Assembly (NCBI GenBank): GCA_023662825.1
Contig: JAMPIH010000001.1
Coordinates: forward strand, 62,001-126,000
DNA: 64,000 nucleotides
Reading direction: 5' to 3'
Origin: Bacteroides sp.
GTDB taxonomy: Bacteria > Bacteroidota > Bacteroidia > Bacteroidales > P3
In this document: piece after piece, positions 53,383 to 62,639 of the stretch
How the letters are laid out: the number at the start of each line of letters is the position of its first letter
Numbering within the stretch: position 1 is the first letter of the stretch
The notes under the pieces: generated by a model
Told to the model about the DNA's origin: nothing
The model's database searches: none
The model's input: only the letters and a program-made list of their open reading frames with translations
Translations under genes and position numbers: made by a program

Positions 53383-54045
53383 ATGATTCGCGTAGAAAAC
53401 ATTAAAAAGGCCTACGGGCAGCTGGAAGTCCTCAAATCGATAAACCTTAGCGTTGAACCGCGGCAGGTGGTGTGCATTACCGGGGCGTCCGGCGCGGGAA
53501 AGACCACCCTGCTGCAGATTATGGGCAGCCTGGACAAACCCGATTCAGGCTCGGTCTTTATCGGCGACACCGACCTCTACCGGCTCTCCGCCAAGAAACT
53601 GGCCGCCTTCCGCAACAGACAGATAGGCTTCGTGTTCCAGTTCCACTACCTTTTGCCGGAGTTCAGCGCAATCGAAAACGTGATGATGCCCGCCCTTATA
53701 GACGGCGAAAAAACAAGCGCAGCCAAAGATAGGGCCTTGGAGTTGTTGCAGTTCCTGGGCCTGGAAGACCGCAAGGACCACAAGCCTTCAGAACTCTCCG
53801 GAGGCGAACAGCAGCGGGTGGCCGTGGCGCGCGCCCTGGTGAACCGACCGCAAGTGATTTTTGCCGACGAGCCTTCCGGCAACTTAGACACCGCCAACGC
53901 GCTCTCGCTTCACAAACTCTTTTTTGAACTGAAGGAAAAATACGGACAGACCTTCGTGATCGTGACCCACAACCAGGATCTGGCCGCCATGTCGGACCGC
54001 TGCATCGAAATGAAAGACGGCGCCATCATCGCCGACCGGAACTAA
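53383..54045 (+). CDS. LolD-like ABC transporter ATP-binding protein
   Basis: A 220-residue ATPase from the ATG at 53383 (the longer frame has a non-conserved head). Walker [10 protein letters not shown] (34-42), Q-loop [12 protein letters not shown], signature [12 protein letters not shown], Walker [13 protein letters not shown] and the switch His in VTHN. The LolD/MacB/FtsE group is indicated; Bacteroidetes use LolD with a LolCE-type permease to release lipoproteins. No permease is adjacent. Confidence 0.88.
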   Translation: MIRVENIKKAYGQLEVLKSINLSVEPRQVVCITGASGAGKTTLLQIMGSLDKPDSGSVFIGDTDLYRLSAKKLAAFRNRQIGFVFQFHYLLPEFSAIENVMMPALIDGEKTSAAKDRALELLQFLGLEDRKDHKPSELSGGEQQRVAVARALVNRPQVIFADEPSGNLDTANALSLHKLFFELKEKYGQTFVIVTHNQDLAAMSDRCIEMKDGAIIADRN

Positions 54046-55296
54046 TTACCCGGCCAGGCGACGGGTATCCATCTTTATAAAGATGAACAGCAGCAGGGTG
54101 AACGCCCACAGGGAGGAACCCCCGTAGCTGAAAAACGGCAGCGGAATGCCGATAACGGGCAGCAATCCTATGGTCATGCCCACATTCACGAACAGGTGCA
54201 TAAAGAAAATGCAGGCCACCCCGTAGCCATACACCCGGCCATAGACGGTGCGTTGCCGTTCGGCCATCTTGACGATACGCAGCAACAGCGCCAGATACAG
54301 CGCCAGGAAAACCGTGCAGCCCACCCAACCCCATTCCTCGCCGAGGGTGCAGAAGATAAAGTCGGTGCTTTGCTCGGGCACGAAATCGAACTTGGTCTGG
54401 GTTCCCTGCAGGTATCCCCTGCCCGTAAAGCCGCCACTGCCGATGGCTATCTTCGACTGGTTCACATTATATCCCGCCCCCTTTACGTCGATTTCCTTAC
54501 CCAGGAGCACGTTGATACGTGTCTGCTGGTGCGGGCTGAGCTTGTTGAACGCATATTCGACGCCCAAGGTGTAGGCCGAGCATACCCCAAACAGCAATAC
54601 CGCCAGGCTGATGTTCTTGAACGTGCGCTTGTTGCAGAAAAGAAGCGCCGTAACCGCCACGAAAATCACCCCGATCAGCACGTAGCGGTTCACCAGCAGC
54701 GCCGCCACGAACAGAGCCACCGCCACCACACCCGCCAACAACACCTTACCCGACATGCCCTCGCGGTAAAGCACCAGCACGAAAGCCACGAACACGAGCG
54801 CGGACCCCGCGTCGGGCTGCAGCAGAATCAATCCCATCGGCACGAGGAACCACAGCGAGGCGGCTATCTGGTTGCGCACCTTCTTCATATTCATGGCCGG
54901 CTGCGACACATATCGCGCAAAGGCAAGGCAGGTGGCCACCTTGGCGAACTCCGAGGGCTGAATGGAGAGCGGGCCTATCTTGATCCACGACTTGGCGCCC
55001 GAAATCTCGGACCCGAACACCAGCACCGCCAGTAGCAGCACGATGGCTATGCCGTAATAGAGATAGGCGAACTGCACGAAAATACGCAGGTCGGCAATGA
55101 GCACCGCCGTTCCGAGAATCAGCGCCAGCCCGATAAACATAAGTTGCTTGCCGTAGCGGGTGGCGAACGAAAAGCCGGTGTTCTCGGGATCATACACCAC
55201 CGAGTAGATATTGAACCAACCCGCTATCACCAATAATAAATAGATGAGCAGCAACGGCTTGTCTATGTTCTTGAATGTGTTTCCTCCCGCGTTCAT
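54046..55296 (-). CDS. rodA: peptidoglycan glycosyltransferase RodA
   Basis: A 416-residue SEDS-family membrane protein with about ten helices; the ATG at 55296 overlaps the mrdA stop by four bases and begins just before the first helix. SEDS motifs include SWIKIGPLSIQPSEFAKV, DAGSALVF and the C-terminal GIPLPFFSYGGSS. RodA polymerises glycan strands for side-wall growth together with PBP2. Confidence 0.95.
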   Translation of the reverse strand: MNAGGNTFKNIDKPLLLIYLLLVIAGWFNIYSVVYDPENTGFSFATRYGKQLMFIGLALILGTAVLIADLRIFVQFAYLYYGIAIVLLLAVLVFGSEISGAKSWIKIGPLSIQPSEFAKVATCLAFARYVSQPAMNMKKVRNQIAASLWFLVPMGLILLQPDAGSALVFVAFVLVLYREGMSGKVLLAGVVAVALFVAALLVNRYVLIGVIFVAVTALLFCNKRTFKNISLAVLLFGVCSAYTLGVEYAFNKLSPHQQTRINVLLGKEIDVKGAGYNVNQSKIAIGSGGFTGRGYLQGTQTKFDFVPEQSTDFIFCTLGEEWGWVGCTVFLALYLALLLRIVKMAERQRTVYGRVYGYGVACIFFMHLFVNVGMTIGLLPVIGIPLPFFSYGGSSLWAFTLLLFIFIKMDTRRLAG

Positions 55297-57116
55297 AGGT
55301 TTTCGGGTGTATAAACGGTAAATTCCTTTACCTGGCTTTCCAGCCACTTGCGCGAAATCTTGCCAGTAAGGTATCTCTCGATGAGCAGGCTGGCCGTAGG
55401 CGCCGCCCACGTGCCGCCGAACCCGCTGTTCTCGAGAAACACCGAAATGGCGATCCTGGGGTTGTCCTTAGGCGCGAAACCGATAAAGACGGCGTGATCC
55501 TTGCCGTGCGGGTTCTCGGAAGTGCCCGTCTTGCCGCAGACCACGATGCTGTCTATCTTGGCCCGCCGCGCCGTGCCGCCCAGCAGATGCACGGCTCCGT
55601 ACATGCCTTCCACCACCGGGTCGAAATACTTGCGGTCGATGGCCGTGTAGTGCCGCGCGGTATCGATTCGCGGATTGGTGAGCTCTTCGCCGATGGCCCG
55701 TACCAGGTGGGGCGTGATATAGTACCCCCGGTTCGCCATGATCGATGCCAAGTTGGCCATCTGCAGGGGAATCAGGCCGATTTCGCCCTGCCCGATGCTC
55801 AACGAATAGATGGTGCTGAACGCCCACTGATTGCGGCCATAATAGCGGTCGTAATAGGCCGCGTTGGGTATCAGCCCCGCCTTGACTTCCATCTGGTCGA
55901 TGCCCAGGCGCGTTCCCAAACCGAAGGAACGCATCAGGGTGTCCCATTTCTCAAGCCCGAGACGGCTGTCCACAAAACGGTTGGGATCCTTGCCCTGCAT
56001 GATGATACGGCGGAACACCTGATAGAAATAGGGGTTGCACGACATCCTGACCCCTTCGGCCACACAGAGCGCGTCGGGATGATTGTGGCATCCCACCAGG
56101 TACTTCTCGCAGGCGAAGCCCGAATAGGGGGTGATTACCTTTTCCTGCATGCCGATAAGCGCCTGCGGCAGCTTGAAGATGGATCCGGGCGGATAATAGG
56201 CCATCAGCGCGCGGTTAAAGAGGGGCTTGTGCTCGTCGTTGAGCAGCTTGGCGTAGTTGTTGCTGCGGATACGGCCCACCAGCAGGTTGGGGTCGTAGGT
56301 GGGCGCCGAAACCAGGGCCAGTACCTCGCCTGTGGCGGGCTCTATGGCCACGATACTGCCGCGCTTGCCCACCATGAGTTCCTCGGCGTAGGCCTGCAGC
56401 CCGGCATCCAGCGTGGTGTAGAGTTCCTGACCCGACACCGCCGCCGTATCGAATATGCCGTCTTTATAGCTGCCTTTCTCGCGGTTGAGCACGTCCACCA
56501 TCACCACCTTTACCCCATTGTGCCCCCGCAGCTGTTCCTCGTAATATTTCTCCAGGCCGTTCTTGCCGATGTAATCGCCCATCTTGTAGTAGGGATTGCG
56601 GGCAATCTCGCTTTCGCTCACCTCGCCCACATCGCCCAGCACGTGCGCCGCAATCGGTTTGGGATAACGCCTCAACGTGCGGCTCTGCACATAGAATCCG
56701 GGAAACTTGTAGAGGTATTCCTGCAGCTTGCCATACACTTCCTTGGAAATCTGTTTCTCGAACACCGAATGGGCGTAGCGCGAATAGGCCCGCGCCTTCT
56801 TGTAGCGTTCCAGAGCGCCTTCTTCGGTAATCTCCAGCAGTTCAGCCAAGAGCGCCCAGTCTATGTCTTTGGCCTGTCCGGGAATGATCATCAGGTCGTA
56901 CACCGCCTCGTTATACACCAGAATCTTGCCGTTGCGGTCGTAAATGAGCCCCCGGCCGGGATACTGCACCTTGTTGCGGATGGCGTTGCTCTCGGCATCC
57001 AGCTTGTAGCGGCTATCGACAATCTGCAACTGGAACAGGCGGATCCAATAGATAAACGCCACCGCCAAAAAGATGGCGACAATCACAGCCCCCCGGTTGA
57101 TATTCGTCCGTTTCAT
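55293..57116 (-). CDS. mrdA: penicillin-binding protein 2
   Basis: A 607-residue class B PBP: one N-terminal transmembrane helix (8-30), a dimerisation domain (GRGLIYDRNGKIL), and the transpeptidase with SxxK at Ser312-Lys315 (GSIFK), an SLSIGQGE motif and KTGTSEN. It works with RodA in elongation. It is joined without a gap to the lipoprotein gene upstream and overlaps rodA. Confidence 0.95.
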   Translation of the reverse strand: MKRTNINRGAVIVAIFLAVAFIYWIRLFQLQIVDSRYKLDAESNAIRNKVQYPGRGLIYDRNGKILVYNEAVYDLMIIPGQAKDIDWALLAELLEITEEGALERYKKARAYSRYAHSVFEKQISKEVYGKLQEYLYKFPGFYVQSRTLRRYPKPIAAHVLGDVGEVSESEIARNPYYKMGDYIGKNGLEKYYEEQLRGHNGVKVVMVDVLNREKGSYKDGIFDTAAVSGQELYTTLDAGLQAYAEELMVGKRGSIVAIEPATGEVLALVSAPTYDPNLLVGRIRSNNYAKLLNDEHKPLFNRALMAYYPPGSIFKLPQALIGMQEKVITPYSGFACEKYLVGCHNHPDALCVAEGVRMSCNPYFYQVFRRIIMQGKDPNRFVDSRLGLEKWDTLMRSFGLGTRLGIDQMEVKAGLIPNAAYYDRYYGRNQWAFSTIYSLSIGQGEIGLIPLQMANLASIMANRGYYITPHLVRAIGEELTNPRIDTARHYTAIDRKYFDPVVEGMYGAVHLLGGTARRAKIDSIVVCGKTGTSENPHGKDHAVFIGFAPKDNPRIAISVFLENSGFGGTWAAPTASLLIERYLTGKISRKWLESQVKEFTVYTPENL

Positions 57117-57713
57117 CTACAATTGGATTGCTTCGGTATAAACCACATTGCTCTTGTGCAACGCCCGGTCGTACAGGTAAAAACTGTAGCAGACCTTTTT
57201 GCCATGCATAAAGAAAGCCGTGCTTGCAAAATCGTCCACCTGCCAGGTAATGGTGCCGCTCAGCGAGTGGTTCCCGTTTACCGGCTCTATATAGTGCAGA
57301 TGGTATTTGTACGTAATCGGGTAGCGCGCGCCGGTGCTGTCGGTCTGAAAAACCGGCCCGTAACTGCTGTCGGGCATCATCTCCAGCAGGTTGAAGTGCA
57401 GGTTGTGGAGATACTCGCCCACATAGGGTTCTCTCTCCTCCTCGTCCTCGCGGCCGATGTCGCCGTCGCCATCCTGAAAATAGAACTCCACCGCCAAGGT
57501 CAAGGTGGTGTCGCCGCCCGCATCCGCCTGCACGCCCAGTATATTCTGCCGGAACTCCACATAGGGTTCGTCCGGAAACTCCTTCGGCTTTACGCAGGCG
57601 CACAGCAAAAACGACAGCGCCGATATCATCCAAATTTGTACTTTTGGTATGGTATGCAATTTAAAAACGTGATTTAAAAAATTGTAAACCAAATTTTTGC
57701 AAGACAAAGACAA
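57117..57713 (-). CDS. hypothetical lipoprotein upstream of mrdA
   Basis: A frame of 198 residues; the real start is probably Met29 (57629), giving a short signal with lipobox Cys41 (FLLCAC). The mature protein (about 158 residues) contains an Asp-rich FYFQDGDGDIG segment and a beta-rich domain ending in AIQL, typical of small Bacteroidetes lipoproteins of unknown role. Its stop directly abuts the mrdA start, so it probably belongs to the cell-shape operon. Confidence 0.7.
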   Translation of the reverse strand: MSLSCKNLVYNFLNHVFKLHTIPKVQIWMISALSFLLCACVKPKEFPDEPYVEFRQNILGVQADAGGDTTLTLAVEFYFQDGDGDIGREDEEEREPYVGEYLHNLHFNLLEMMPDSSYGPVFQTDSTGARYPITYKYHLHYIEPVNGNHSLSGTITWQVDDFASTAFFMHGKKVCYSFYLYDRALHKSNVVYTEAIQL

Positions 57714-57745
57714 GGCTTCGCCCCAAAGTTGTAAAATTATAAAAA

Positions 57746-58768
57746 ATGTTGTTACAGAAAACGGTACAGACGCTTGTTCCCCGTATTTTCGATATCCGGA
57801 GCGAAAAGGAATTCAACGACTTGACGTTGCAGGTATTCCGTCTGCACTGGGAACACAACCCCGTTTACCACCGTTTCGTACACTACCTCAAACCTTCGCT
57901 GAAGCCCGAAGACATCACGCATTTCAGCCAGATCCCCTTCCTGCCCATCGACTTTTTCAAGACCCAGAAGATACTGTTGGACGGCCTTACCGAACAAGAC
58001 TACTTCATGAGTTCGGGAACCACCTCGCAAGGCGCCGTGCAGAGCCGCCACTACATCGCCGACAAAAACATCTACGGGCAGTGTTTCCTGAACGCCTTCC
58101 GCCTGTTCTGGGGCGAACCGCAGGATTATGTTTTTCTGGCCTTGCTGCCCAATTACCTCGAACAGCCGCATTCCTCGCTTATCTGCATGATGAAGAAACT
58201 TATCGAGCTGAGCCAGACCCGGCATCCCGAAAGCGGCTTTTACCTCTACAACACGCGGGAATTGGCTCAGACATTACGGAAACTGGAAGCCCAAGGCACT
58301 AAAACCATGCTGTTCGGCGTAAGTTTCGCGCTGCTGGATCTGGCGGAGAACTTTCCGATGCCGCTCAGGCACACGCTGGTTCTGGAAACCGGCGGCATGA
58401 AGGGGAGGCGCAGGGAAATGGTGAAGGAGGAACTGCATCAAATCCTGAAAAACGCCTTCCAGGTACCGGCCATCCATTCCGAATACGGCATGTGCGAACT
58501 CTTCTCGCAGGCCTACTCCACCGGCAAAGACGGGCGTTTCCTGTGTCCGCCCTGGATGAAGATACTTATCCGCAACAGCCAGGATCCCCTAAGTCCAGAA
58601 AAAGATGAAAAGACGGGCGGCATCAACGTGATCGATCTGGGAAACATCTGTTCCTGCCCCTTTATCGCGACCCAGGATCTGGGGAAAAATCATGCCGACG
58701 GCAGTTTTGAAGTCTTGGGAAGGTTCGACAACAGCGATATACGGGGTTGCAACCTGATGGTGGAATAA
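57746..58768 (+). CDS. LuxE-family acyl-protein synthetase
   Basis: A 340-residue member of the LuxE/acyl-protein synthetase (ANL-like) family. Motifs: MSSGTTSQGAVQS for ATP binding, LETGGMKGRRREMVKEEL and IHSEYGMCELFSQAYS near the active site, RGCNLMV at the end. Related enzymes activate carboxylic acids for wall or surface glycan modification in Bacteroidetes. It stands alone, reading away from the lipoprotein gene. Confidence 0.82.
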   Translation: MLLQKTVQTLVPRIFDIRSEKEFNDLTLQVFRLHWEHNPVYHRFVHYLKPSLKPEDITHFSQIPFLPIDFFKTQKILLDGLTEQDYFMSSGTTSQGAVQSRHYIADKNIYGQCFLNAFRLFWGEPQDYVFLALLPNYLEQPHSSLICMMKKLIELSQTRHPESGFYLYNTRELAQTLRKLEAQGTKTMLFGVSFALLDLAENFPMPLRHTLVLETGGMKGRRREMVKEELHQILKNAFQVPAIHSEYGMCELFSQAYSTGKDGRFLCPPWMKILIRNSQDPLSPEKDEKTGGINVIDLGNICSCPFIATQDLGKNHADGSFEVLGRFDNSDIRGCNLMVE

Positions 58769-60652
58769 TCAATCCTCCAGCGTCCAGGTTTCTTCCACAC
58801 GCCAGTCGGCTTCCACCCGCACGGTCTTGGGAAAGAACCAACGTCTTTCGGGCTGTATGCCCTGCCTGTAATCGCCCGCATCCCATATATGGTTCCTGTT
58901 CTCGTCCCGCACCAGCACGAAACTCACATAGGCGGGCTGCACATATTCGAACTCCACGTTGCCGCTTTCGGGTACGGGCAGTGAAAGAATCACATTTTTC
59001 TTGGCATCCACCATCTGCAGCTCGTAGTCGCCGGGCTGGAGGTTGCGTATGGAAACGGCCACCTGCCCGTAGGTTTCCAGATCCGGACAAGTGAGGTTCA
59101 ACACCGTGGTATCGGCATCGCGGAAAAAATAATCGGAAAAGCAGGAGGCTGGCAGCACCAACCGATACGTGTTTCCGGGCTGCCAGGCGTAGTTCAGTTG
59201 CAGCCTGTCGGGACGAATCTGCCGTACCGACACTTCCCCTATGGGTATCTGAAACGTGTCGCGCCGCCCCTCGATATCCACATGATAACGGGTCAGGGAA
59301 GCGTGCTGCAAATCGAAACAGCTGAGCGGAAACGAGAAGTCGAGCAGCAGGCTGTCTTTAAAGAACAGGCTTTTCTGCCGGCTCGAGACCCGGAAGGCCG
59401 CCGTATCTTTCTGCGCCGCCGCACCCGCGTTCAGCATAAGTTCCGCCGTGTCCGAAAACTCCAGGTGATCCACGAGCAGGCGCAAGTCGGAAACATTGTA
59501 GTTGTTGAAACAGATCTTGCCCGACAAGGGATTGTCCTGCGGTATATAATAGAACAACAGCGAATCCTGCCACAAAAGGTTGGGCATCTCTTCCTTCTCG
59601 GCCTGCCTGCGCCGGCCGCGGCCCTTGTGTTCCTCAACCGCCGTATCGGCGTTCATCAGCATCTTGGCCAGTTCGTAATCCTGAAATGAAGGCAGGAATG
59701 AAAAACGGAGGCTGCTGTCGGGCTCATAGTACCAACTGAGCTCTATCTCGCCTTTCCTGTTCCATTTGGCTTCTTTCAACAGGGATTTCTCGTCTTTGTC
59801 CTGATAGAGGTACAAAATCCTGTCGGCCGCCTTGATCTCGGCCAATTCTTCTTCCTTGCGGGCCTGCAGGAGCGCCGTATAGGCTTCGAAACTTGCCGTG
59901 TCGCTCTCCTTTACGCCGCGCTGTTTATCGAAGTATATGGCGGGTTTAAGGGGAACCGTCTGCCAGCATCCGGAAGCGAAAGCCGTTTTTTCTTCGGTGG
60001 GTTCAATCAGGTAATTACGGTTCTCGTCGCTGCCCGCCAGCACATAATAGCAGCCATCCCTGACGTACTGCAGGTTGAACATGCCCGCCGTGTCGGTAAC
60101 GGCCATGTAGTCGGGCGGTGTAATCACGGGATATTCCTGCGGTTTCTCGGCATAGAACATCACCGAGGCCTCCTTGACCGGCGTAAGCCCGAAAGCGTCC
60201 AGCACCCGTCCGGCCAAACGCCCGCTGTCGATGCGCTTTCCCGTAGAGAAATAGTAGGTGTAGTTGCGCAGGGGCGTGGATTCGTGCAGGTCGCCGATGG
60301 CATCCTTGAAATCGATCGAATAGGTCCGGTTTTCGAGCAGCGTATCCTCTATCTTGATATACAGACGCTTGAGGTTTGCCCGATAGGAGATCTTAGAGAT
60401 GGCGGGCGAGGTTACGATCTTGTCGGTGTTCTGCAGCACGATGTATTCGTCGAAATCGAGCGTGATGTCCTGTTGGCTGAACTCCGTGCAACCCTCCTGC
60501 GGCAAGGCCTTGAGCAGTACGGGCGGGGCCAGGTCGGGAGGGCCGCCCGTGGGAGCCGAACCGATGCGGGCGCAGGCGGCCAGAAACACCGTCCCCACAG
60601 CCAACAACGCCTGGGTGAAGCCCTTTCCTATCGTATATCGTTTTCTCAACAT
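58769..60652 (-). CDS. Ig-like domain lipoprotein
   Basis: A 627-residue lipoprotein with lipobox Cys27 (FLAAC) and the opening TGGPPDLAPPVLLKALP, followed by a SbsA/Big_5-type Ig-like domain (about 45-135; ITLDFDEYIVLQN). A carboxypeptidase-like beta-sandwich comes next (GRVLDAFGLTPVKEASVMFY), then a long beta-rich C-terminus ending VRDENRNHIWDAGDYRQG. The family is very common in Bacteroidetes outer membranes; function unknown. Confidence 0.82.
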   Translation of the reverse strand: MLRKRYTIGKGFTQALLAVGTVFLAACARIGSAPTGGPPDLAPPVLLKALPQEGCTEFSQQDITLDFDEYIVLQNTDKIVTSPAISKISYRANLKRLYIKIEDTLLENRTYSIDFKDAIGDLHESTPLRNYTYYFSTGKRIDSGRLAGRVLDAFGLTPVKEASVMFYAEKPQEYPVITPPDYMAVTDTAGMFNLQYVRDGCYYVLAGSDENRNYLIEPTEEKTAFASGCWQTVPLKPAIYFDKQRGVKESDTASFEAYTALLQARKEEELAEIKAADRILYLYQDKDEKSLLKEAKWNRKGEIELSWYYEPDSSLRFSFLPSFQDYELAKMLMNADTAVEEHKGRGRRRQAEKEEMPNLLWQDSLLFYYIPQDNPLSGKICFNNYNVSDLRLLVDHLEFSDTAELMLNAGAAAQKDTAAFRVSSRQKSLFFKDSLLLDFSFPLSCFDLQHASLTRYHVDIEGRRDTFQIPIGEVSVRQIRPDRLQLNYAWQPGNTYRLVLPASCFSDYFFRDADTTVLNLTCPDLETYGQVAVSIRNLQPGDYELQMVDAKKNVILSLPVPESGNVEFEYVQPAYVSFVLVRDENRNHIWDAGDYRQGIQPERRWFFPKTVRVEADWRVEETWTLED

Positions 60653-60661
60653 CTTTCTGAA

Positions 60662-62569
60662 CTAACAGGTGCGCACTTCCATACGGCAATGCGCGCAGTC
60701 GAAATGCAACGCGAATTTATGCCGCCCGTAACACAAATACAAATCACCGGCATAGGCCGCTTCGGGCTTTTCCTTAAGGCATTGACCCAACTGGTGGCGT
60801 ATGCAGTGCCTGCACACCATCAGCAGCTGCCCGGGGCGCGCCTTTTCCTGATCGGGAAGCAACTCGAACGCCTTTCCAATCGTTTTCGCCCCATGCCTGC
60901 GGTAGAACCTCTCCGCCCAGGAATTGGCCACGTTGGCCCGATAGTCGAGCTCAGCGTTTTCCATATCGGGATAAGGCACGTCTCCTTGAGGCGTTACAAG
61001 GCTCGGTGCGGGGGCATAGGCTTCTTCCCGAAGCTTATCCATGGCCAATACCAGCTGGCGGCGGCACTCGTTGAGCACCGCCACCGGCACGAAAATCCTG
61101 TTCTCGCCCGTAACCTCCACATTCTGCGCCTCGTAGGCAGTGTCTCCCAACTTTGCGAAAGCCCCCGCCAGCATCCGGTCAGCGGTGTCGGGACGTTTGG
61201 CTTCCTGCACCTTGCCGGCATCGATAAGCGCCTGCACGCTATGCCCGTAGCCGTCATCCATCGTGGCCGCCAAGCGGTCGGTATCCACCTTTATGCTTAC
61301 GGCTATCTTGCGGCTCACCTTAGCCTGCCGCCATGCGTTCTCGAAAGCCGTGTCGCGGTTGCGGTACAGCACCGAACCCTTGCGGGGCAGCTCCGACAGA
61401 TCGTCCACGCCCGGCATCGTAAGCAAGCATTCCTTCCCTATCGGCTCGGCATTCTCGAGGTTCTTTCCGCAGAGTTGGCCATTTTCGCCATAAAAACACA
61501 AGCCGTCGCCCTTGGAGAAAGCGATGGACGAGGAATCGGGCTGCACACGCAGCACCAGCCCCGAATAACGCCCCGGAACATGCTTTTCTACGGCAAGAAT
61601 TTTCCCTATCCGCTCGCCGGTGGCCTTGGGGGTGTCGAACACCGCCCAGTCGCCGCGCTTGCCCGACAGGTTGAACGAAGTATAGGTACGGTGATAGCTT
61701 TTCTGTAAATCGGGAACACAAGTGCAGAAGGTCTTGCCCTGCGAGGGTCTTTGCGTGCCGGGGTTCCCGGCCAGAACCTGGTCGAGCCGCCGGCGGTACC
61801 AGGCGGTGATGTTCCGCACATACACGGCGTCTTTCAGGCGTCCCTCTATCTTGAGGCAGTTCACGCCGGCATCCACCAGGTCTTCGAGATACCGGTCGGC
61901 ATTCAGGTCTTTCATCGAGAGCAGGTAGCGCCCTTTCTGCAATATCTGTCCCTGTGCGTTCTGCAGGTCGTAGGGCAGGCGGCAAGACTGGGCGCACTCG
62001 CCCCGGTTGCCGCTGCGCCCGTTCATATGGCAGCTCATATAGCACTGGCCGCTGTAACTTACGCAGAGCGCGCCATGCACGAAGGTCTCGATTTGCACCT
62101 GCACGGCATCGGCAATGCGCCTTATTTCCTCTATGCTCAGCTCCCTGCCCAACACCAGCCGTTTGAAACCCACACTTTCCAGAAAGCGGGCTTTTTCGGG
62201 GGTCGTTACATGGCACTGGGTGCTGGCGTGCAGTTCGATAGGCGGCAGTCCCGCCTTGATAAGCCCCATATCCTGAATCAGAAGGGCATCCACGCCCATT
62301 TCGTAGGCCTGACGGGCCAATTGCAGGGCCTGCGGCATCTGGTCTTCGTAAACCAGGGTATTGAGGGTGAGGAAACAGCGCGCCGCATAACGGTGAGCAT
62401 ACCTCACCACCCGTTCCAAGTCCTGCAGGCTGTTGCCCGCCCGGACCCGCGCCCCGAACGCGGGACCACCCATATACACGGCGTCCGCCCCGGCGTCGAT
62501 AGCCGCTAAAGCCACCTCGGCATTGGTCGCCGGTGCCAGCAATTCCACGATTTGAGGCTTCTTGTTCAC
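60662..62569 (-). CDS. U32 family peptidase-like RNA hydroxylation protein (RlhA/TrhP type)
   Basis: A 635-residue U32 protein started at GTG 62569, since the longer frame begins inside the gldJ-like terminator. The U32 core is ELLAPATNAEVALAAIDAGADAVYMGG and the signature region ETFVHGALCVSYSGQCYMS. C-terminal extension with four cysteines (CRHCIRHQLGQC, HFDCAHCRMEVRTC). Members hydroxylate tRNA (TrhP) or 23S rRNA C2501 (RlhA); length and extension suggest the RlhA-like form. It is not a proven protease. Confidence 0.85.
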   Translation of the reverse strand: MNKKPQIVELLAPATNAEVALAAIDAGADAVYMGGPAFGARVRAGNSLQDLERVVRYAHRYAARCFLTLNTLVYEDQMPQALQLARQAYEMGVDALLIQDMGLIKAGLPPIELHASTQCHVTTPEKARFLESVGFKRLVLGRELSIEEIRRIADAVQVQIETFVHGALCVSYSGQCYMSCHMNGRSGNRGECAQSCRLPYDLQNAQGQILQKGRYLLSMKDLNADRYLEDLVDAGVNCLKIEGRLKDAVYVRNITAWYRRRLDQVLAGNPGTQRPSQGKTFCTCVPDLQKSYHRTYTSFNLSGKRGDWAVFDTPKATGERIGKILAVEKHVPGRYSGLVLRVQPDSSSIAFSKGDGLCFYGENGQLCGKNLENAEPIGKECLLTMPGVDDLSELPRKGSVLYRNRDTAFENAWRQAKVSRKIAVSIKVDTDRLAATMDDGYGHSVQALIDAGKVQEAKRPDTADRMLAGAFAKLGDTAYEAQNVEVTGENRIFVPVAVLNECRRQLVLAMDKLREEAYAPAPSLVTPQGDVPYPDMENAELDYRANVANSWAERFYRRHGAKTIGKAFELLPDQEKARPGQLLMVCRHCIRHQLGQCLKEKPEAAYAGDLYLCYGRHKFALHFDCAHCRMEVRTC

Positions 62570-62581
62570 GGTAAATTTTAA

Positions 62582-62621
62582 AACAAAAGGGCTGCACACC
62601 TTCGATGTACAACCCTTTTAC
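62582..62621 (-). terminator. terminator after the GldJ-like gene
   Basis: Minus-strand arms AAAAGGGTTGTACA and TGTGCAGCCCTTTT with a short loop, then TGTTTT. It overlaps the alternative U32 start at 62599, arguing for the GTG at 62569. Confidence 0.7.
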
Positions 62622-62639
62622 GTATTACGGGAAAATCGG

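Noticed and set aside
55494-57677. 727-codon plus-strand frame
   Set aside because: Antisense to mrdA and the upstream lipoprotein; composition is His/Gly/Val-rich shadow sequence.
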